Assembly (NCBI GenBank): GCA_029561955.1
Contig: JAKQWO010000037.1
Span: 1-61,802 of the forward strand
Reading direction: 5' to 3'
From: Candidatus Cloacimonadota bacterium
Lineage (GTDB): Bacteria > Cloacimonadota > Cloacimonadia > Cloacimonadales > Cloacimonadaceae
DNA: 61,802 bases
Positions 1-9,306 of the stretch are shown here, piece after piece. Below the pieces are notes generated by a model, which ran no database searches, was not told the origin of the DNA, and was given only the letters and a program-made list of their open reading frames with translations. Both the position numbers and the translations under genes were made by a program. Numbering within the stretch: the stretch's first letter is position 1; each line of letters opens with the position of its first letter.

Positions 1-762
1 CTCGTTGGCTATAAGGTCTACAGGCTGATGGCAGGATACGAGCAAATCGAATCTACCTGGACTCTGGTAAACCCTGAAACAATCACCGGGTTGAGCATCA
101 CCGACCCCGCCTGGCAGACCCTTCCCAACGGAAACTATCGCTGGGCAGTCAAAGCTGTTTACACCAATGACGTCCTCTCAGCTCCCAGCCTTTCCAACGT
201 CCTCAATAAGTTTGTGCAAACTGGAATGATCATCGGAACGGTGAGAAACAAAGATAACATCCCTATCGTTGGTGCTACAGTCACAACCGGTGAGTATAGC
301 GCCACCACAAACATAATTGGCGCATACAGCATCGCACTTCCCGTGGGGACTTATGATGTGACTGCCTCGGCGGAAGGCTACTCATCCCTCACCATCGAGA
401 ACAAGACCGTGTATCCAAACAGTAACACCACGGTAAACTTCATCCTGAGCCCCGTGGGCAACGACGAGAACACCCAGCCCGTTGTCGCTACTACCCTCAA
501 CGGCAACTACCCCAATCCCTTCAACCCTGAAACCACCATCAGCTACAGCGTGAAGGAAGCAGGTAGAGTGAAGCTCGAAGTCTACAACGTCAAGGGGCAG
601 TTGGTGAAGACGCTGGTAAACGAAGATCAGGCAACCGGCCACTATAAACTGGTCTTCAATGCAAAAGATGGGCGTGGACGCAGCATTTCCAGCGGTGTTT
701 ATCTGCTGAAGATGACCGCTCCTGGTTACCAGAAGACCTCCAAAATGATCCTAATGCAATAG
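1..762 (+). CDS. Secreted protein with T9SS sorting domain, 5' end outside window
   Basis: The reading frame is open from base 1, so this is the C-terminal part of a larger gene; the first ATG at 28 is internal. The visible part starts inside a fibronectin-III-like module (residues 1-75 of the visible frame). Then comes a carboxypeptidase-regulatory-like beta-sandwich (about 77-140, with a GTVRNKDNIP start and repeated Thr/Gly turns) and a C-terminal Por-secretion (T9SS type A) sorting domain containing NYPNPFNPETTISYSV and ending in KMILMQ. Such tails direct export by type IX secretion and cell-surface attachment in the FCB superphylum (family knowledge). The tail is nearly the same as that of the next gene, so the two are tandem paralogues. 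It is followed by an intrinsic terminator. The function of the missing N-terminal part cannot be told. Confidence 0.85.
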   Translation, partial: LVGYKVYRLMAGYEQIESTWTLVNPETITGLSITDPAWQTLPNGNYRWAVKAVYTNDVLSAPSLSNVLNKFVQTGMIIGTVRNKDNIPIVGATVTTGEYSATTNIIGAYSIALPVGTYDVTASAEGYSSLTIENKTVYPNSNTTVNFILSPVGNDENTQPVVATTLNGNYPNPFNPETTISYSVKEAGRVKLEVYNVKGQLVKTLVNEDQATGHYKLVFNAKDGRGRSISSGVYLLKMTAPGYQKTSKMILMQ

Positions 763-802
763 ATATCTGCTTTCCGAAAGCAGACTATCTCCAAATAAAT
801 AG

Positions 803-831
803 AGCCGGCTCGTGAAAGGGCCGGCTTTTTT
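803..831 (+). terminator. Rho-independent terminator
   Basis: A 7-bp GC stem AGCCGGC/GCCGGCT (803-809 with 820-826) and a 10-nt loop are followed by a T-run. It ends the secreted-protein gene upstream. Confidence 0.85.
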
Positions 832-921
832 GTCAGGTGTGAGAATTCGTGAATCATGGGCTTATGGTAGCTACGGCTAAGGGTTCCTGATTTTGGTCGC
901 TTCGGCTAACGACAGTACAAC

Positions 922-939
922 GGCGGTTCAGCGACCGCC
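922..939. repeat. REP-like palindrome, GGCGGT stem
   Basis: GGCGGT-TCAGCG-ACCGCC: perfect 6-bp arms around a 6-nt centre. The centre is the reverse complement of CGCTGA found in the copies at 41968 and 47420. Confidence 0.75.
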
Positions 940-963
940 CGTACGCGACCGACCCTGCCTCTT

Positions 964-1048
964 CCTTGCTTAGCCGCCCGGTGATTACTCGGAGCCACTC
1001 GGGAAAAACCCGAGTATCACCACGGCATCTCCCTGCGGGTAAGTAAGG
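964..1048. repeat. 85-bp structured repeat, copy 1
   Basis: This copy runs from CCTTGCTTA to TAAGTAAGG, imperfectly complementary ends that enclose a second inverted pair (CGGTGATTAC with a GAGTATCACC-like arm). The other copies are at 41879-41963 and 47652-47736 and all three are 85 nt. This copy is the most diverged. Confidence 0.8.
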
Positions 1049-1137
1049 GCGAAGTGGGTGACGGGTAGAAAAGCTCAACGCGGGGAAAGGGTCGATTGCA
1101 TTATCTGGGCTCAAAATTAACAATTCATTTTTGTGAT

Positions 1138-1153
1138 TGGCATGAAACTTGCA
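1138..1153 (+). promoter_or_regulatory. Sigma-54-type -24/-12 promoter
   Basis: TGGCATG-AAAC-TTGCA has GG and GC elements exactly 10 nt apart and matches the TGGCACG-N4-TTGCA consensus closely. It predicts transcription of the large secreted-protein gene at 1393 with a ~230-nt leader. An activator binding site was not identified. Confidence 0.6.
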
Positions 1154-1392
1154 CAGATATGCCAGCAGACTGTTACAGACGCTGCCAAAGCGCCTTGACT
1201 GTAGATCTTTGAAGTACCGACGTCAACAAAGCTTGAGTTTTTTACCTCAAGTTTTAGCGCAGGGAGGCTGTTTTGTTCTCCGTGTGAAACCTCCCTTGGC
1301 TTGTAGTATTCATTGTCAGGATTAACAAACCGGATCATTCCGGAAATCGATCAGATACCGGAATCCAAACCAACCAGATAGGGAGAGATGTT

Positions 1393-4300
1393 ATGAAAAC
1401 TACACTTCGCATCATGCTGCTGGCCCTTCTCTTGGCCACGCTTGGCTTTGTCCATGCTATTACCGTGCAAGTGGGCGAAAATGCAGGTCGGACATACGGT
1501 TTGCCCACTACCAGCTATTACAAATACAACTATTCTCAGCAGATCTATACCCAGGCTGAGATTGGCGCTGTGGGAGCCATCAGCAAAATCCGCTTCTTTT
1601 ACATGACAGGCACGGTTTCCAACAATACGATCTGGACTGTCTACCTGGGTCACACGCAGAGGTCTGCATTTGCCAACAGCAATGCCTGGGAACCTATAGC
1701 CAACCTCACGCAGGTCTTTGAGGGAGATGTGGCAGACATGTTCCCCGTCACAGTAAACAACTGGATCGAGATCGCCTTTGATACACCGTTCAACTACAAC
1801 AACACCGACAATTTGATCGTCGCAGTCTATCAGTATATACCTGAAGTGGCTCCATATAACAGCACCGAATGGGGAAAACACAGCTCTGGAGCGCGCAGGG
1901 GCCTGTATTGCCACAACGATAACTTTATCTCGCCCCATTACGAAAATCCACCTCTTGCAGGCTATTGGGCTGAAGATATCAGCAGCATTCAGTTTGTCTT
2001 TCCAGACTTACAAGCGCCGCTGGCACCCCAGCTCACAGCACCGGCGACTCATGCCAATGTGGTGAATGGACAGTCGCTCAGGTGGGCTATGCCCGCCGGA
2101 AGCGCAGACACCAGCGGTTATGATCTCTACATCAATGGCAATCTTGTGGGCGACAACCTCAGAGTGCCCTATTACCGGCTAAACGACCTTGAGCCAGGCA
2201 CATACAACTGGTATGTGGTGGCCCATAACAATGCCGGGATCTCAGTCCCATCTGATACCAAAACATTCACCATGAACACCGGAACTACTGTGGGTGATGG
2301 TAAAGCCATTCACAATTATCCCTTCGTAATTGCTGCGAATAATAATACATGTTGCCTGAGTCTCTACACTTTAGGTGAAATAGGTCATTTTGGCAATATC
2401 ACCCATCTGGGCTGGAATATCCACACTCCCAGCACCAGAGCCGTCACTTACCAGGTCTATGCCAAACATACCTACGATACATCTCAGACCTTGAGAAAGT
2501 GGTATGACTTTGAATCTACTGCCACCCTGATAGCCCAGGGCACCAAAATTTTCAGTACTCCTGGCTGGTATCAGATTTCCTTGAATACTCCCATTAGCTA
2601 TACTCAGGGAAATCTGCTCATCGGCGTGAAGGTCTTTCCAGGAACTGCTGGGCATGACGTTCCTTTTTTCTTCCAATCTCCCTGCACTGCAGGTTTGAAT
2701 CAAGTTTGGCATAGATATAGTGGGCCTCCGGGATCAACCGGATACATGAATGAAGTGAGGCCAAATATCATGATGAGGATTGTGCCTCTTTCGCCCGATC
2801 CCATGCTTGTTATTGATCCTCCCGCGTGGAATATTGGCTCCACGGTGATCAATACCACCCAGACCCAAACCTTCAATATCGTCAACGCTGGATGTGGGAC
2901 TTACACCCTCACAGGTATCAGCCCCAGGGTGGATGGCTTCTTTAGCGTAATCGACGCTCCTTCCCTGCCGGTGAATCTGAATCCGGGTCATCCCAGCTCT
3001 TTCACCGTCCGATACGCACCCACCGCTGCCGGCCAGCATACCGCCACTTTCACCCTCACGGATGGAAGCAGTACCACAGATTTGGTTGTGAGTGCAGACT
3101 GTGCCGATCACACCATCTCCAGCTTCCCACATCTGGAAAACTTTGATGGAGAGTGGACGGGCACGCCTGCCGCACCTGAAGGCTGGACGGTGATCAATGC
3201 CGATAACGACTCATTTGCCTGGAGACAGGGTAGCCACAATGTCCAGCCCGCTTATTCAGCTCCTTTTTATGCCTATGGAACCGGATGTGAAGACGACTGG
3301 CTGATCTCGCCTCCTATAGACCTCAGCGGTGTTAATGTGAGAGTGAAATGGTGGGATGCACTGCATAGATATGATTGGCAATACTCCTACAAAGTATTGT
3401 TGTCCACCACTTCACCCTATATAGAAAGCTTCACCACAGAATTGGCAGACATCTCCTGCAACAACATATTATGGACAGAACACGCACTCAGCCTGCATGA
3501 ATACACCGGACAGACCATCTACCTGGCCTTCCATATATATAATTGCCTGTCCGAATCCACCGTTTTTGGCATAGACAACTTCCTGCTGGAAGAGTTGCCA
3601 CCGGCTCCGGTTTTCACTCACTCGCCCAACAGCCTTATCTTCGGTGCCTGCTTCGTCGACTCTATGACAGATTATCAGGATGTAACCATCACCAACACCG
3701 GTTTTGGCAATCTGGTCTTGCCCCTAACAAACGTGAGCTTGATTGGTGCTGATGCCAGCATGTTTTTACTTGATCCCAGCAACTTTCCCCTGATCATCGC
3801 CCCCTACCAGAGCAGCACTATCCCGATTTGCTACTATCCCAGCTCAGAGGGTGTGCATAGTGCTACCTTGCGCATGGTTTACAACGGCGAAAATCATGAT
3901 GTGGAGCTGAGCGGTATCGGCCTTGGCCCCTATGCCCTCTTTGAGAGCTTTGAAGATACACTCTTCCCACCGGCGGGATGGGCTATGCACGATGGCGGAA
4001 GCAGAACTTACTGGCACAGATCCCTTTCCAAGCCCAAAACCGGAATCGCACACGCCATGATCAGATACGATTACACCGCTCATGATGACTGGCTGATCAG
4101 CCCCAGGCTCCTTCCCACAGCTTCAAACCACAGATTCAACTTCTATGCAACCAATTGGCATAGAGCCGGCGATGATAGATTCAATATCCTCGTCTCCACC
4201 ACAGATGCTGAACTCGCCTCCTTTACCGACACCTTGGCTGCAAACGTGAGTACGAGCAAATTGGAATATATGTTCCACAGCTTTGATCTCTCAGAGTTTA

Positions 4301-5748
4301 TAGGCCAGCCGATCCATGTGGCGATCCAGGCAATTTCCACCATGAAGCAGCAGCTGTTGATTGACGATATTTCCGGGCCGGACATCGTGTCTGATCCTCC
4401 CTCAACACCTACATTGAGTTATCCTGCAAATGCCGCTTCCATGCTGCCCTTGCATCCTTTTTTGGTTTGGAATCCCACTTCAGGTTCCGTCCCTACCGGC
4501 TATAAGCTCTATTGTGATACCTACAATCCACCCACCACAGAAGTGGCTGATTTGACCACAAACAGCTACAGCTTCCCCGCTCCACTCGAGCCCGGAACAA
4601 CCTATTACTGGACGGTAAAAGCCTATAATGACTGGGGTGCGAGCGATGCGTCTCCAGCCTTCAGCTTCACCATCTCGCCCGCCGGTATAGTGACTATCGG
4701 CACCGGAATCAACTCTTACTTATATCCATTCTGCATGCACCGCGGCTACATGCAGTCTGCATCTTTATACACGGCGGATCAGATCAACCAAGTCCCCGGA
4801 ACGATCAACTTCATCGGCTGGGATTGCACCTCCACCGCCGTAATTTCTGTCCCCTACAAAATATACCTCAAAAACACCACGCTCACCGAGATCCCGGAAG
4901 AGACCTGGGGCAATTTCAGTACGGGCTTGTTCCTGGTCAAGGAAGGCTCATATTTCTTTGGATCCCCGGGGTGGCACACACTCACCTTCGATACTCCCTT
5001 CCAGTATACCGGCGGCAACCTGATCGTTGTCGTGGCAACCACTTATGGATATGAAGGTCATCCCAACATGAAGCAATTCAGATATACCTCAGCTCCTGGA
5101 ATGCACGGAAGCTGGGGTTCCAACTACGGGGTAAGTGACCAGCAGGTCTGTACCGTGAGCGCATACCGTCCCAATGTCATGCTGGGCTTTTTGGACGATA
5201 TTGGCATCATTACTGGAACCGTAACCGATGCCGACAATCAACCTCTGTCTGGAGTGTGGGTAACCCTTGAAGAGATTCAGCTTACGACAAGCACCAATGC
5301 AGGCGGATACTATCAGATGCGCAATATCCCCGCCGGTAACTATACCCTGTCCTTCAGCAAACGGAACTACCAAACCCAATCCCAACCCGTGACTATGGTG
5401 GCGGGTGGTAAGCTGCTGATAGACGTAAATATGGGGAATGTGAGCAACGACGAGCACACCCAGCCCGTGATCGCTACTGCTCTCAATGGCAATTACCCCA
5501 ATCCCTTCAACCCCGAAACCACCATCAGCTACAGCGTCAATAAACCCGGAAGAGTGAAACTGGAAGTGTATAACATCAAGGGTCAATTGGTGCGAACCTT
5601 GATCGACGCAGACCACATATCCGGCCAATACAAACAGGTCTTCAATGCCAGAGACAACCGTGGAAATGCTGTTGCCAGCGGTGTTTATCTGCTGAGGATG
5701 GTTGCTCCCGGATATCAGAAGACCTCCAAAATGATCCTGATGCAATAA
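1393..5748 (+). CDS. Giant secreted adhesin-like protein with T9SS sorting domain
   Basis: A 1451-aa protein with a clear signal peptide (residues 1-23). The order of modules seen is: a beta-rich domain (25-200), fibronectin III (about 206-295), a beta-rich domain (300-470), and an ASPM/SPD-2/Hydin-like Ig module (about 473-570). There follow a cleaved-adhesin/choice-of-anchor-J domain (577-735), a second Ig module (740-845), a second choice-of-anchor-J domain (849-1000), fibronectin III (1005-1095), a second copy of the 300-470 domain (1098-1270), a carboxypeptidase-regulatory-like module (1272-1345) and the T9SS sorting domain (1350-1451). The DDWLISP motif marks both anchor-J domains. No enzyme active site was seen. 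The likely role is surface adhesion or substrate binding outside the cell (inference). The start has a GGGAGAG ribosome-binding site. It is a tandem paralogue of the preceding gene. Confidence 0.9.
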   Translation: MKTTLRIMLLALLLATLGFVHAITVQVGENAGRTYGLPTTSYYKYNYSQQIYTQAEIGAVGAISKIRFFYMTGTVSNNTIWTVYLGHTQRSAFANSNAWEPIANLTQVFEGDVADMFPVTVNNWIEIAFDTPFNYNNTDNLIVAVYQYIPEVAPYNSTEWGKHSSGARRGLYCHNDNFISPHYENPPLAGYWAEDISSIQFVFPDLQAPLAPQLTAPATHANVVNGQSLRWAMPAGSADTSGYDLYINGNLVGDNLRVPYYRLNDLEPGTYNWYVVAHNNAGISVPSDTKTFTMNTGTTVGDGKAIHNYPFVIAANNNTCCLSLYTLGEIGHFGNITHLGWNIHTPSTRAVTYQVYAKHTYDTSQTLRKWYDFESTATLIAQGTKIFSTPGWYQISLNTPISYTQGNLLIGVKVFPGTAGHDVPFFFQSPCTAGLNQVWHRYSGPPGSTGYMNEVRPNIMMRIVPLSPDPMLVIDPPAWNIGSTVINTTQTQTFNIVNAGCGTYTLTGISPRVDGFFSVIDAPSLPVNLNPGHPSSFTVRYAPTAAGQHTATFTLTDGSSTTDLVVSADCADHTISSFPHLENFDGEWTGTPAAPEGWTVINADNDSFAWRQGSHNVQPAYSAPFYAYGTGCEDDWLISPPIDLSGVNVRVKWWDALHRYDWQYSYKVLLSTTSPYIESFTTELADISCNNILWTEHALSLHEYTGQTIYLAFHIYNCLSESTVFGIDNFLLEELPPAPVFTHSPNSLIFGACFVDSMTDYQDVTITNTGFGNLVLPLTNVSLIGADASMFLLDPSNFPLIIAPYQSSTIPICYYPSSEGVHSATLRMVYNGENHDVELSGIGLGPYALFESFEDTLFPPAGWAMHDGGSRTYWHRSLSKPKTGIAHAMIRYDYTAHDDWLISPRLLPTASNHRFNFYATNWHRAGDDRFNILVSTTDAELASFTDTLAANVSTSKLEYMFHSFDLSEFIGQPIHVAIQAISTMKQQLLIDDISGPDIVSDPPSTPTLSYPANAASMLPLHPFLVWNPTSGSVPTGYKLYCDTYNPPTTEVADLTTNSYSFPAPLEPGTTYYWTVKAYNDWGASDASPAFSFTISPAGIVTIGTGINSYLYPFCMHRGYMQSASLYTADQINQVPGTINFIGWDCTSTAVISVPYKIYLKNTTLTEIPEETWGNFSTGLFLVKEGSYFFGSPGWHTLTFDTPFQYTGGNLIVVVATTYGYEGHPNMKQFRYTSAPGMHGSWGSNYGVSDQQVCTVSAYRPNVMLGFLDDIGIITGTVTDADNQPLSGVWVTLEEIQLTTSTNAGGYYQMRNIPAGNYTLSFSKRNYQTQSQPVTMVAGGKLLIDVNMGNVSNDEHTQPVIATALNGNYPNPFNPETTISYSVNKPGRVKLEVYNIKGQLVRTLIDADHISGQYKQVFNARDNRGNAVASGVYLLRMVAPGYQKTSKMILMQ

Positions 5749-5791
5749 AGATAAAGGTCTAATCCTGAAAGTAGACTACCTCCTAGAGCTG

Positions 5792-5818
5792 GCCGGCTCC
5801 CTCATGGAGCCGGCTTTT
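5792..5818 (+). terminator. Rho-independent terminator
   Basis: A perfect 9-bp stem GCCGGCTCC/GGAGCCGGC with a 5-nt loop and TTTT follows the giant secreted-protein gene. Confidence 0.88.
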
Positions 5819-5916
5819 ACTTGCTGATAAGGCTACATTTCGGAAAAGCCTTGACGAAAGCAGCCCCTCATTTTCGTGTGGCATCAAATACATTTTTACA
5901 AGCAAGGAGAACAAGC

Positions 5917-6699
5917 ATGAGAGATATCATTATTGCAGGCAACTGGAAGATGAATAAAGATGCTCTTCAAACGGCAGAGTTTTGCCGTGAGTTGAAGAGC
6001 AGGTTGTCAGATGTGAAGGCTGAGCATTTGAGGGTGATTGTAGCGCCGGCTTTTGTCCTGCTACCGGTGGCAAAAGGAGCCTTGGAAGGCAGCAGGATCG
6101 AAGTGAGTGCTCAGGATGTGAGCAGTCAGGCTCAGGGTGCGTTCACCGGTGAGGTGAGCGCCCAGATGTTGGCTTCTTTACAGGTTGCTTATGCGATCGT
6201 GGGCCACTCGGAGCGGCGTCAATATCATGCCGAGAGCAATGAGCTGGTGCGAGACAAGGTGCAGATGTTGCTTCAGCATCAGATCACGCCTATTATGTGT
6301 ATCGGCGAGACTTTGGCAGAGCGTGAAGCGGGTGAGACGGAAGCTGTGTTGGAGAGCCAGCTTGCAGGATGTTTTGACGGGATTGAGCTACAGACAGGCA
6401 AAGAGTTAGTGATCGCCTATGAACCTGTTTGGGCGATTGGCACAGGCAAAACCGCTACATCCGATCAAGCTCAGCAGGCGCATGCCTTCATTCGCAATTG
6501 GCTCAGAGGCCGCTTCGGCGCTGAGATTGCGGCCAATATGTCCATCCTCTATGGCGGCAGCATGAAGCCCGAAAACTGTGAAGAGCTTATCTCTCAGGCA
6601 GATATAGATGGCGGGTTGATCGGTGGTGCTTCGCTGAAAGCTGACGACTTCGTCGCTATGGTTCATACCGGTATCTCCGCGTTAAGTAAAGGGAAATAA
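5917..6699 (+). CDS. tpiA: Triosephosphate isomerase
   Basis: Interconverts dihydroxyacetone phosphate and glyceraldehyde 3-phosphate in glycolysis and gluconeogenesis, in the cytoplasm. The 260-aa product carries the family motifs: GNWKMN near the N-terminus (catalytic Lys and Asn), GHSERR (electrophilic His), AYEPVWAIGTG (catalytic Glu and loop 6), and YGGSMKPEN with GGASL in the phosphate-binding region. An upstream in-frame extension to 5821 exists, but the AAGGAGA ribosome-binding site at 5904-5910 and the family N-terminus both select the ATG at 5917. It is the first gene of a tight cluster: serS starts 2 nt after its stop codon. Confidence 0.97.
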   Translation: MRDIIIAGNWKMNKDALQTAEFCRELKSRLSDVKAEHLRVIVAPAFVLLPVAKGALEGSRIEVSAQDVSSQAQGAFTGEVSAQMLASLQVAYAIVGHSERRQYHAESNELVRDKVQMLLQHQITPIMCIGETLAEREAGETEAVLESQLAGCFDGIELQTGKELVIAYEPVWAIGTGKTATSDQAQQAHAFIRNWLRGRFGAEIAANMSILYGGSMKPENCEELISQADIDGGLIGGASLKADDFVAMVHTGISALSKGK

Positions 6700-6701
6700 A
6701 G

Positions 6702-7958
6702 ATGTTAGATATCAGATTTATCAGAGCTAATCTGGATTTGGTCAAGGCTGCCGTGACCAACAAAAACGAGAAGGCAGATATCAATGCTCTCGTCGCGCTG
6801 GATGATTCGAGGCGTGAGATGCAGTTTGCCTTTGAGAACCTGCGGGCGCATCAGAACAAGGTTTCGGGTGATATTGCGCTCAGGAAAAGAAACAAAGAGG
6901 ATGCCAGCGAGCTGCTGGAAGAAATGGGCAAAGTGGCTGCCGAGATCAAGGAGATCAACAGCCAATTGGTAGAGCTCAATAAGCAGATGGATGCGCTGCT
7001 GCTCACCGTTCCCAACATTCCGGATGCTCAGGTGCCGGTGGGTAAAGACGAAAGCGCAAATAGAGTGGTGAAGACCTGGGGCGAGCCACCCAGCTTCGAT
7101 TTTGAGCCGGCGGATCACATTGCGCTGATGGAAGCAAATAAGATGTTAGATTTGCAGAGAGGAGCCAAGATCAGCGGTTCCGGCTTCCCAGTCTACACCG
7201 GTGTGGGCGCCATGTTAGAGCGCAGTGTGATCAACTTCATGCTGAGCAAACACATCTTTGAGCACGATTACACCGAGCTACAGGTGCCGCTTTTGGTGAG
7301 TCGAGCCACGATGACAGGAACAGGGCAACTGCCCAAGCTGGAAGAAGATATGTATCACGTGGATCTGGATGACCTGTTTTTGATCCCCACGGCAGAAGTT
7401 CCCGTCACCAACATCCACAGTGGCGAGATCATGGATCTGGACAGATTGCCCTTGAAGTATGTGGCCTACACGCCCTGCTTCAGGAGAGAGGCTGGATCTT
7501 ACGGTAAGGATACCAAGGGCTTACAGCGCCTGCATCAGTTTAATAAAGTGGAGATGGTGCGCTTCGTGGAGCCTGAGCAGTCAGAGCAGGCTCTGGAAGA
7601 GATGTTGGCTGATGCAGAGAGTATTTTACAGCATTTTGGGCTGCATTATAGAGTGATAGAGCTCTGCACGGGCGACTTGAGCTTTGCCTCAGCGCGCACC
7701 TATGATATCGAGGTGTGGTCGGCTGCGACGCAGAGGTATCTGGAAGTGTCGTCCGTGAGCAACTTTAGGGATTTCCAGGCACGCCGCGCCAATATCCGCT
7801 ATCGCACCAAAGAGGGTAAACCGGCCTTTGTGCACACGCTTAACGGCTCAGGTGTGGCTACGCCCAGATTGATGATTGCCCTGATCGAGCACTTCCAGGC
7901 TGCGGATTTGCAACTGAGATGGGAAGAAATCTTCAAGCTGCTTGCCGAGCTGAAGTAA
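6702..7958 (+). CDS. serS: Seryl-tRNA synthetase
   Basis: Charges tRNA-Ser (and tRNA-Sec where present) with serine; cytoplasmic class II synthetase. The 418-aa product has the N-terminal long coiled-coil arm that holds tRNA (about residues 25-105). The catalytic core contains motif 2 (FRREAGSYGKDTKGLQR, then HQFNKVEM) and motif 3 (LNGSGVATPR). The motif 3 form GVATPR differs somewhat from the more common GLAVGR but keeps the essential Arg. The length is usual for the family. It sits 2 nt after tpiA and 7 nt before the flippase gene, so it is probably cotranscribed with both. Confidence 0.97.
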   Translation: MLDIRFIRANLDLVKAAVTNKNEKADINALVALDDSRREMQFAFENLRAHQNKVSGDIALRKRNKEDASELLEEMGKVAAEIKEINSQLVELNKQMDALLLTVPNIPDAQVPVGKDESANRVVKTWGEPPSFDFEPADHIALMEANKMLDLQRGAKISGSGFPVYTGVGAMLERSVINFMLSKHIFEHDYTELQVPLLVSRATMTGTGQLPKLEEDMYHVDLDDLFLIPTAEVPVTNIHSGEIMDLDRLPLKYVAYTPCFRREAGSYGKDTKGLQRLHQFNKVEMVRFVEPEQSEQALEEMLADAESILQHFGLHYRVIELCTGDLSFASARTYDIEVWSAATQRYLEVSSVSNFRDFQARRANIRYRTKEGKPAFVHTLNGSGVATPRLMIALIEHFQAADLQLRWEEIFKLLAELK

Positions 7959-7965
7959 GGGGCTT

Positions 7966-9306
7966 GTGGCTGGGATAAACCTCAAGAAAAACATCCTCAT
8001 CAGCTCTTTCTATAGAGTTTTGGGGATGTTTTTGGCCTTTTTAACCGGGTGGATTTCCACCCGTTTTTTGGGTGTAGAGCTCAAAGGGCAATATGGCTAT
8101 CTGATTACCATGAGTAGCTTTGCCTGGCTGATCATAGATTTGGGAATACATCAAACCTATCCCTACCTCTTGCGCAAAGAACCCGAGAAGGGCAATATCC
8201 TCTTCGCTTGGTCGCTGCTGCAGTTTTGCGGTGAGATATTGTTCTTCAGTGCGGTGGGGCTGGCATTGATGCCCTTCCTTTCGAGGCTGCTCAAGTTTGA
8301 TTTTACGCCTACCATCATCATCTTAGTGAGCGGTGCAATCTCGCTCACCAAGCTCAATATGCACATGCAGATGCATTATCTGGGACAGGATAAGGTGAGG
8401 TATGGCAATATCTGCCAGACGCTTAACAGCCTGATGATGTTGGTGGTTGTGGTGTTGGGCTACCTGTTTTTCACCTCAGTAGACAGGCTCGTCTATGTGC
8501 TGATCGCTTACAATCTGGCGATGTTGACCAGCATCATCGGCCTCGTTTTTCCCAAGCTGTTTACGCGCTTTTGGCGGGGATTTGACCTTTCCTACATCTT
8601 CAAGAGCTACAACCTTGGGTGGAGGGTGTTCCTCTCCTCGCTCTTTATCAGCCTGCTCATCCGCTTTGATATGATGCTGATCCGCAGGTTTTTGTCCTTT
8701 GATGCTCTGGGTATCTATGCCGTAGCCTCCAACATCGTGGAAATGCTGCAGATGGCATCAAATATGGTGGGTTCTCTGCTCTTGGTCAAACTCTCGGATC
8801 TGGATGACCAACAAGAGAGTTGGAACACACTCAAGAAGGTGTTTATCTTCTTTTTCGGGCTGCTCACTGTGGCGAATCTGGGCTTTGTAATCTTGGGTAA
8901 ACCGCTGCTTAGCATCATGTATGGCAAGGACTTCACGCCTGTCTACAACGTGTATCTCTGGCTGATTCCAGCGAGCTTTGGCCTCTCCTTTGGTTCGCTT
9001 TTCAATACCTATCTGTGGAGCAAGGGATTTCCTTGGATCAGCGTGCTCTTGCCGGCCATAGCCCTTACTCTGAATATTGTGTTGGATATAATCCTCATCC
9101 CCATTATGGGCATCAATGGAGCCGCTTTGGCCACCAGTATCGGCTATCTGAGCTGGTTTATCGCCATCCTGCTCTATGAAAACCATAAAACTGAGGGACG
9201 TTTTCTCAGATATATGAAACCCAGCCGCACCGATCTTGAGGAAATGAGCTCAAGCGTGAAAGACTGGGCAGACCAGCTCAAAAACTCAAAACAAGGAGTG
9301 AAATAA
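7966..9306 (+). CDS. Polysaccharide/lipid-linked oligosaccharide flippase (MOP superfamily)
   Basis: A 446-aa polytopic membrane protein, with hydrophobic segments along the whole length consistent with about 12-14 helices. The N-terminal part has the Wzx/MATE-like pattern (SSFYRVLGMFLAFLTGWIS then TRFLGVELKGQYGY) typical of O-antigen or exopolysaccharide repeat-unit flippases, which move lipid-linked sugars across the inner membrane (family knowledge). The start is GTG at 7966, with an AGGGG ribosome-binding site just upstream overlapping the serS stop region. The stop overlaps the next start by one base (TAATG), implying translational coupling with the asparagine-synthetase-like gene. No glycosyltransferases lie nearby, so the substrate is unknown. 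Confidence 0.82.
   Translation: MAGINLKKNILISSFYRVLGMFLAFLTGWISTRFLGVELKGQYGYLITMSSFAWLIIDLGIHQTYPYLLRKEPEKGNILFAWSLLQFCGEILFFSAVGLALMPFLSRLLKFDFTPTIIILVSGAISLTKLNMHMQMHYLGQDKVRYGNICQTLNSLMMLVVVVLGYLFFTSVDRLVYVLIAYNLAMLTSIIGLVFPKLFTRFWRGFDLSYIFKSYNLGWRVFLSSLFISLLIRFDMMLIRRFLSFDALGIYAVASNIVEMLQMASNMVGSLLLVKLSDLDDQQESWNTLKKVFIFFFGLLTVANLGFVILGKPLLSIMYGKDFTPVYNVYLWLIPASFGLSFGSLFNTYLWSKGFPWISVLLPAIALTLNIVLDIILIPIMGINGAALATSIGYLSWFIAILLYENHKTEGRFLRYMKPSRTDLEEMSSSVKDWADQLKNSKQGVK

Larger units (their letters stand above)
832..1392. other. Intergenic region with repeat elements and promoter
   Basis: This 561-nt stretch has no credible gene. It contains a REP-like palindrome (922-939), one copy of the 85-bp structured element (964-1048), and a trailing stretch also seen after the third 85-bp copy (the phrase ttgcattatctg near 1096). 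It also holds a sigma-54-type promoter (1138-1153). The remaining ~230 nt before the next gene would be an unusually long leader in which I recognise no known riboswitch. Confidence 0.7.

Noticed and set aside
854-1123. Minus-strand open frame in the gap before the giant adhesin
   Set aside because: It lies over the 85-bp element and a REP palindrome, with no coding features.
5821-5916. 32-codon N-terminal extension of tpiA
   Set aside because: The family N-terminus and the ribosome-binding site place the start at 5917; the extension has no conserved sequence.
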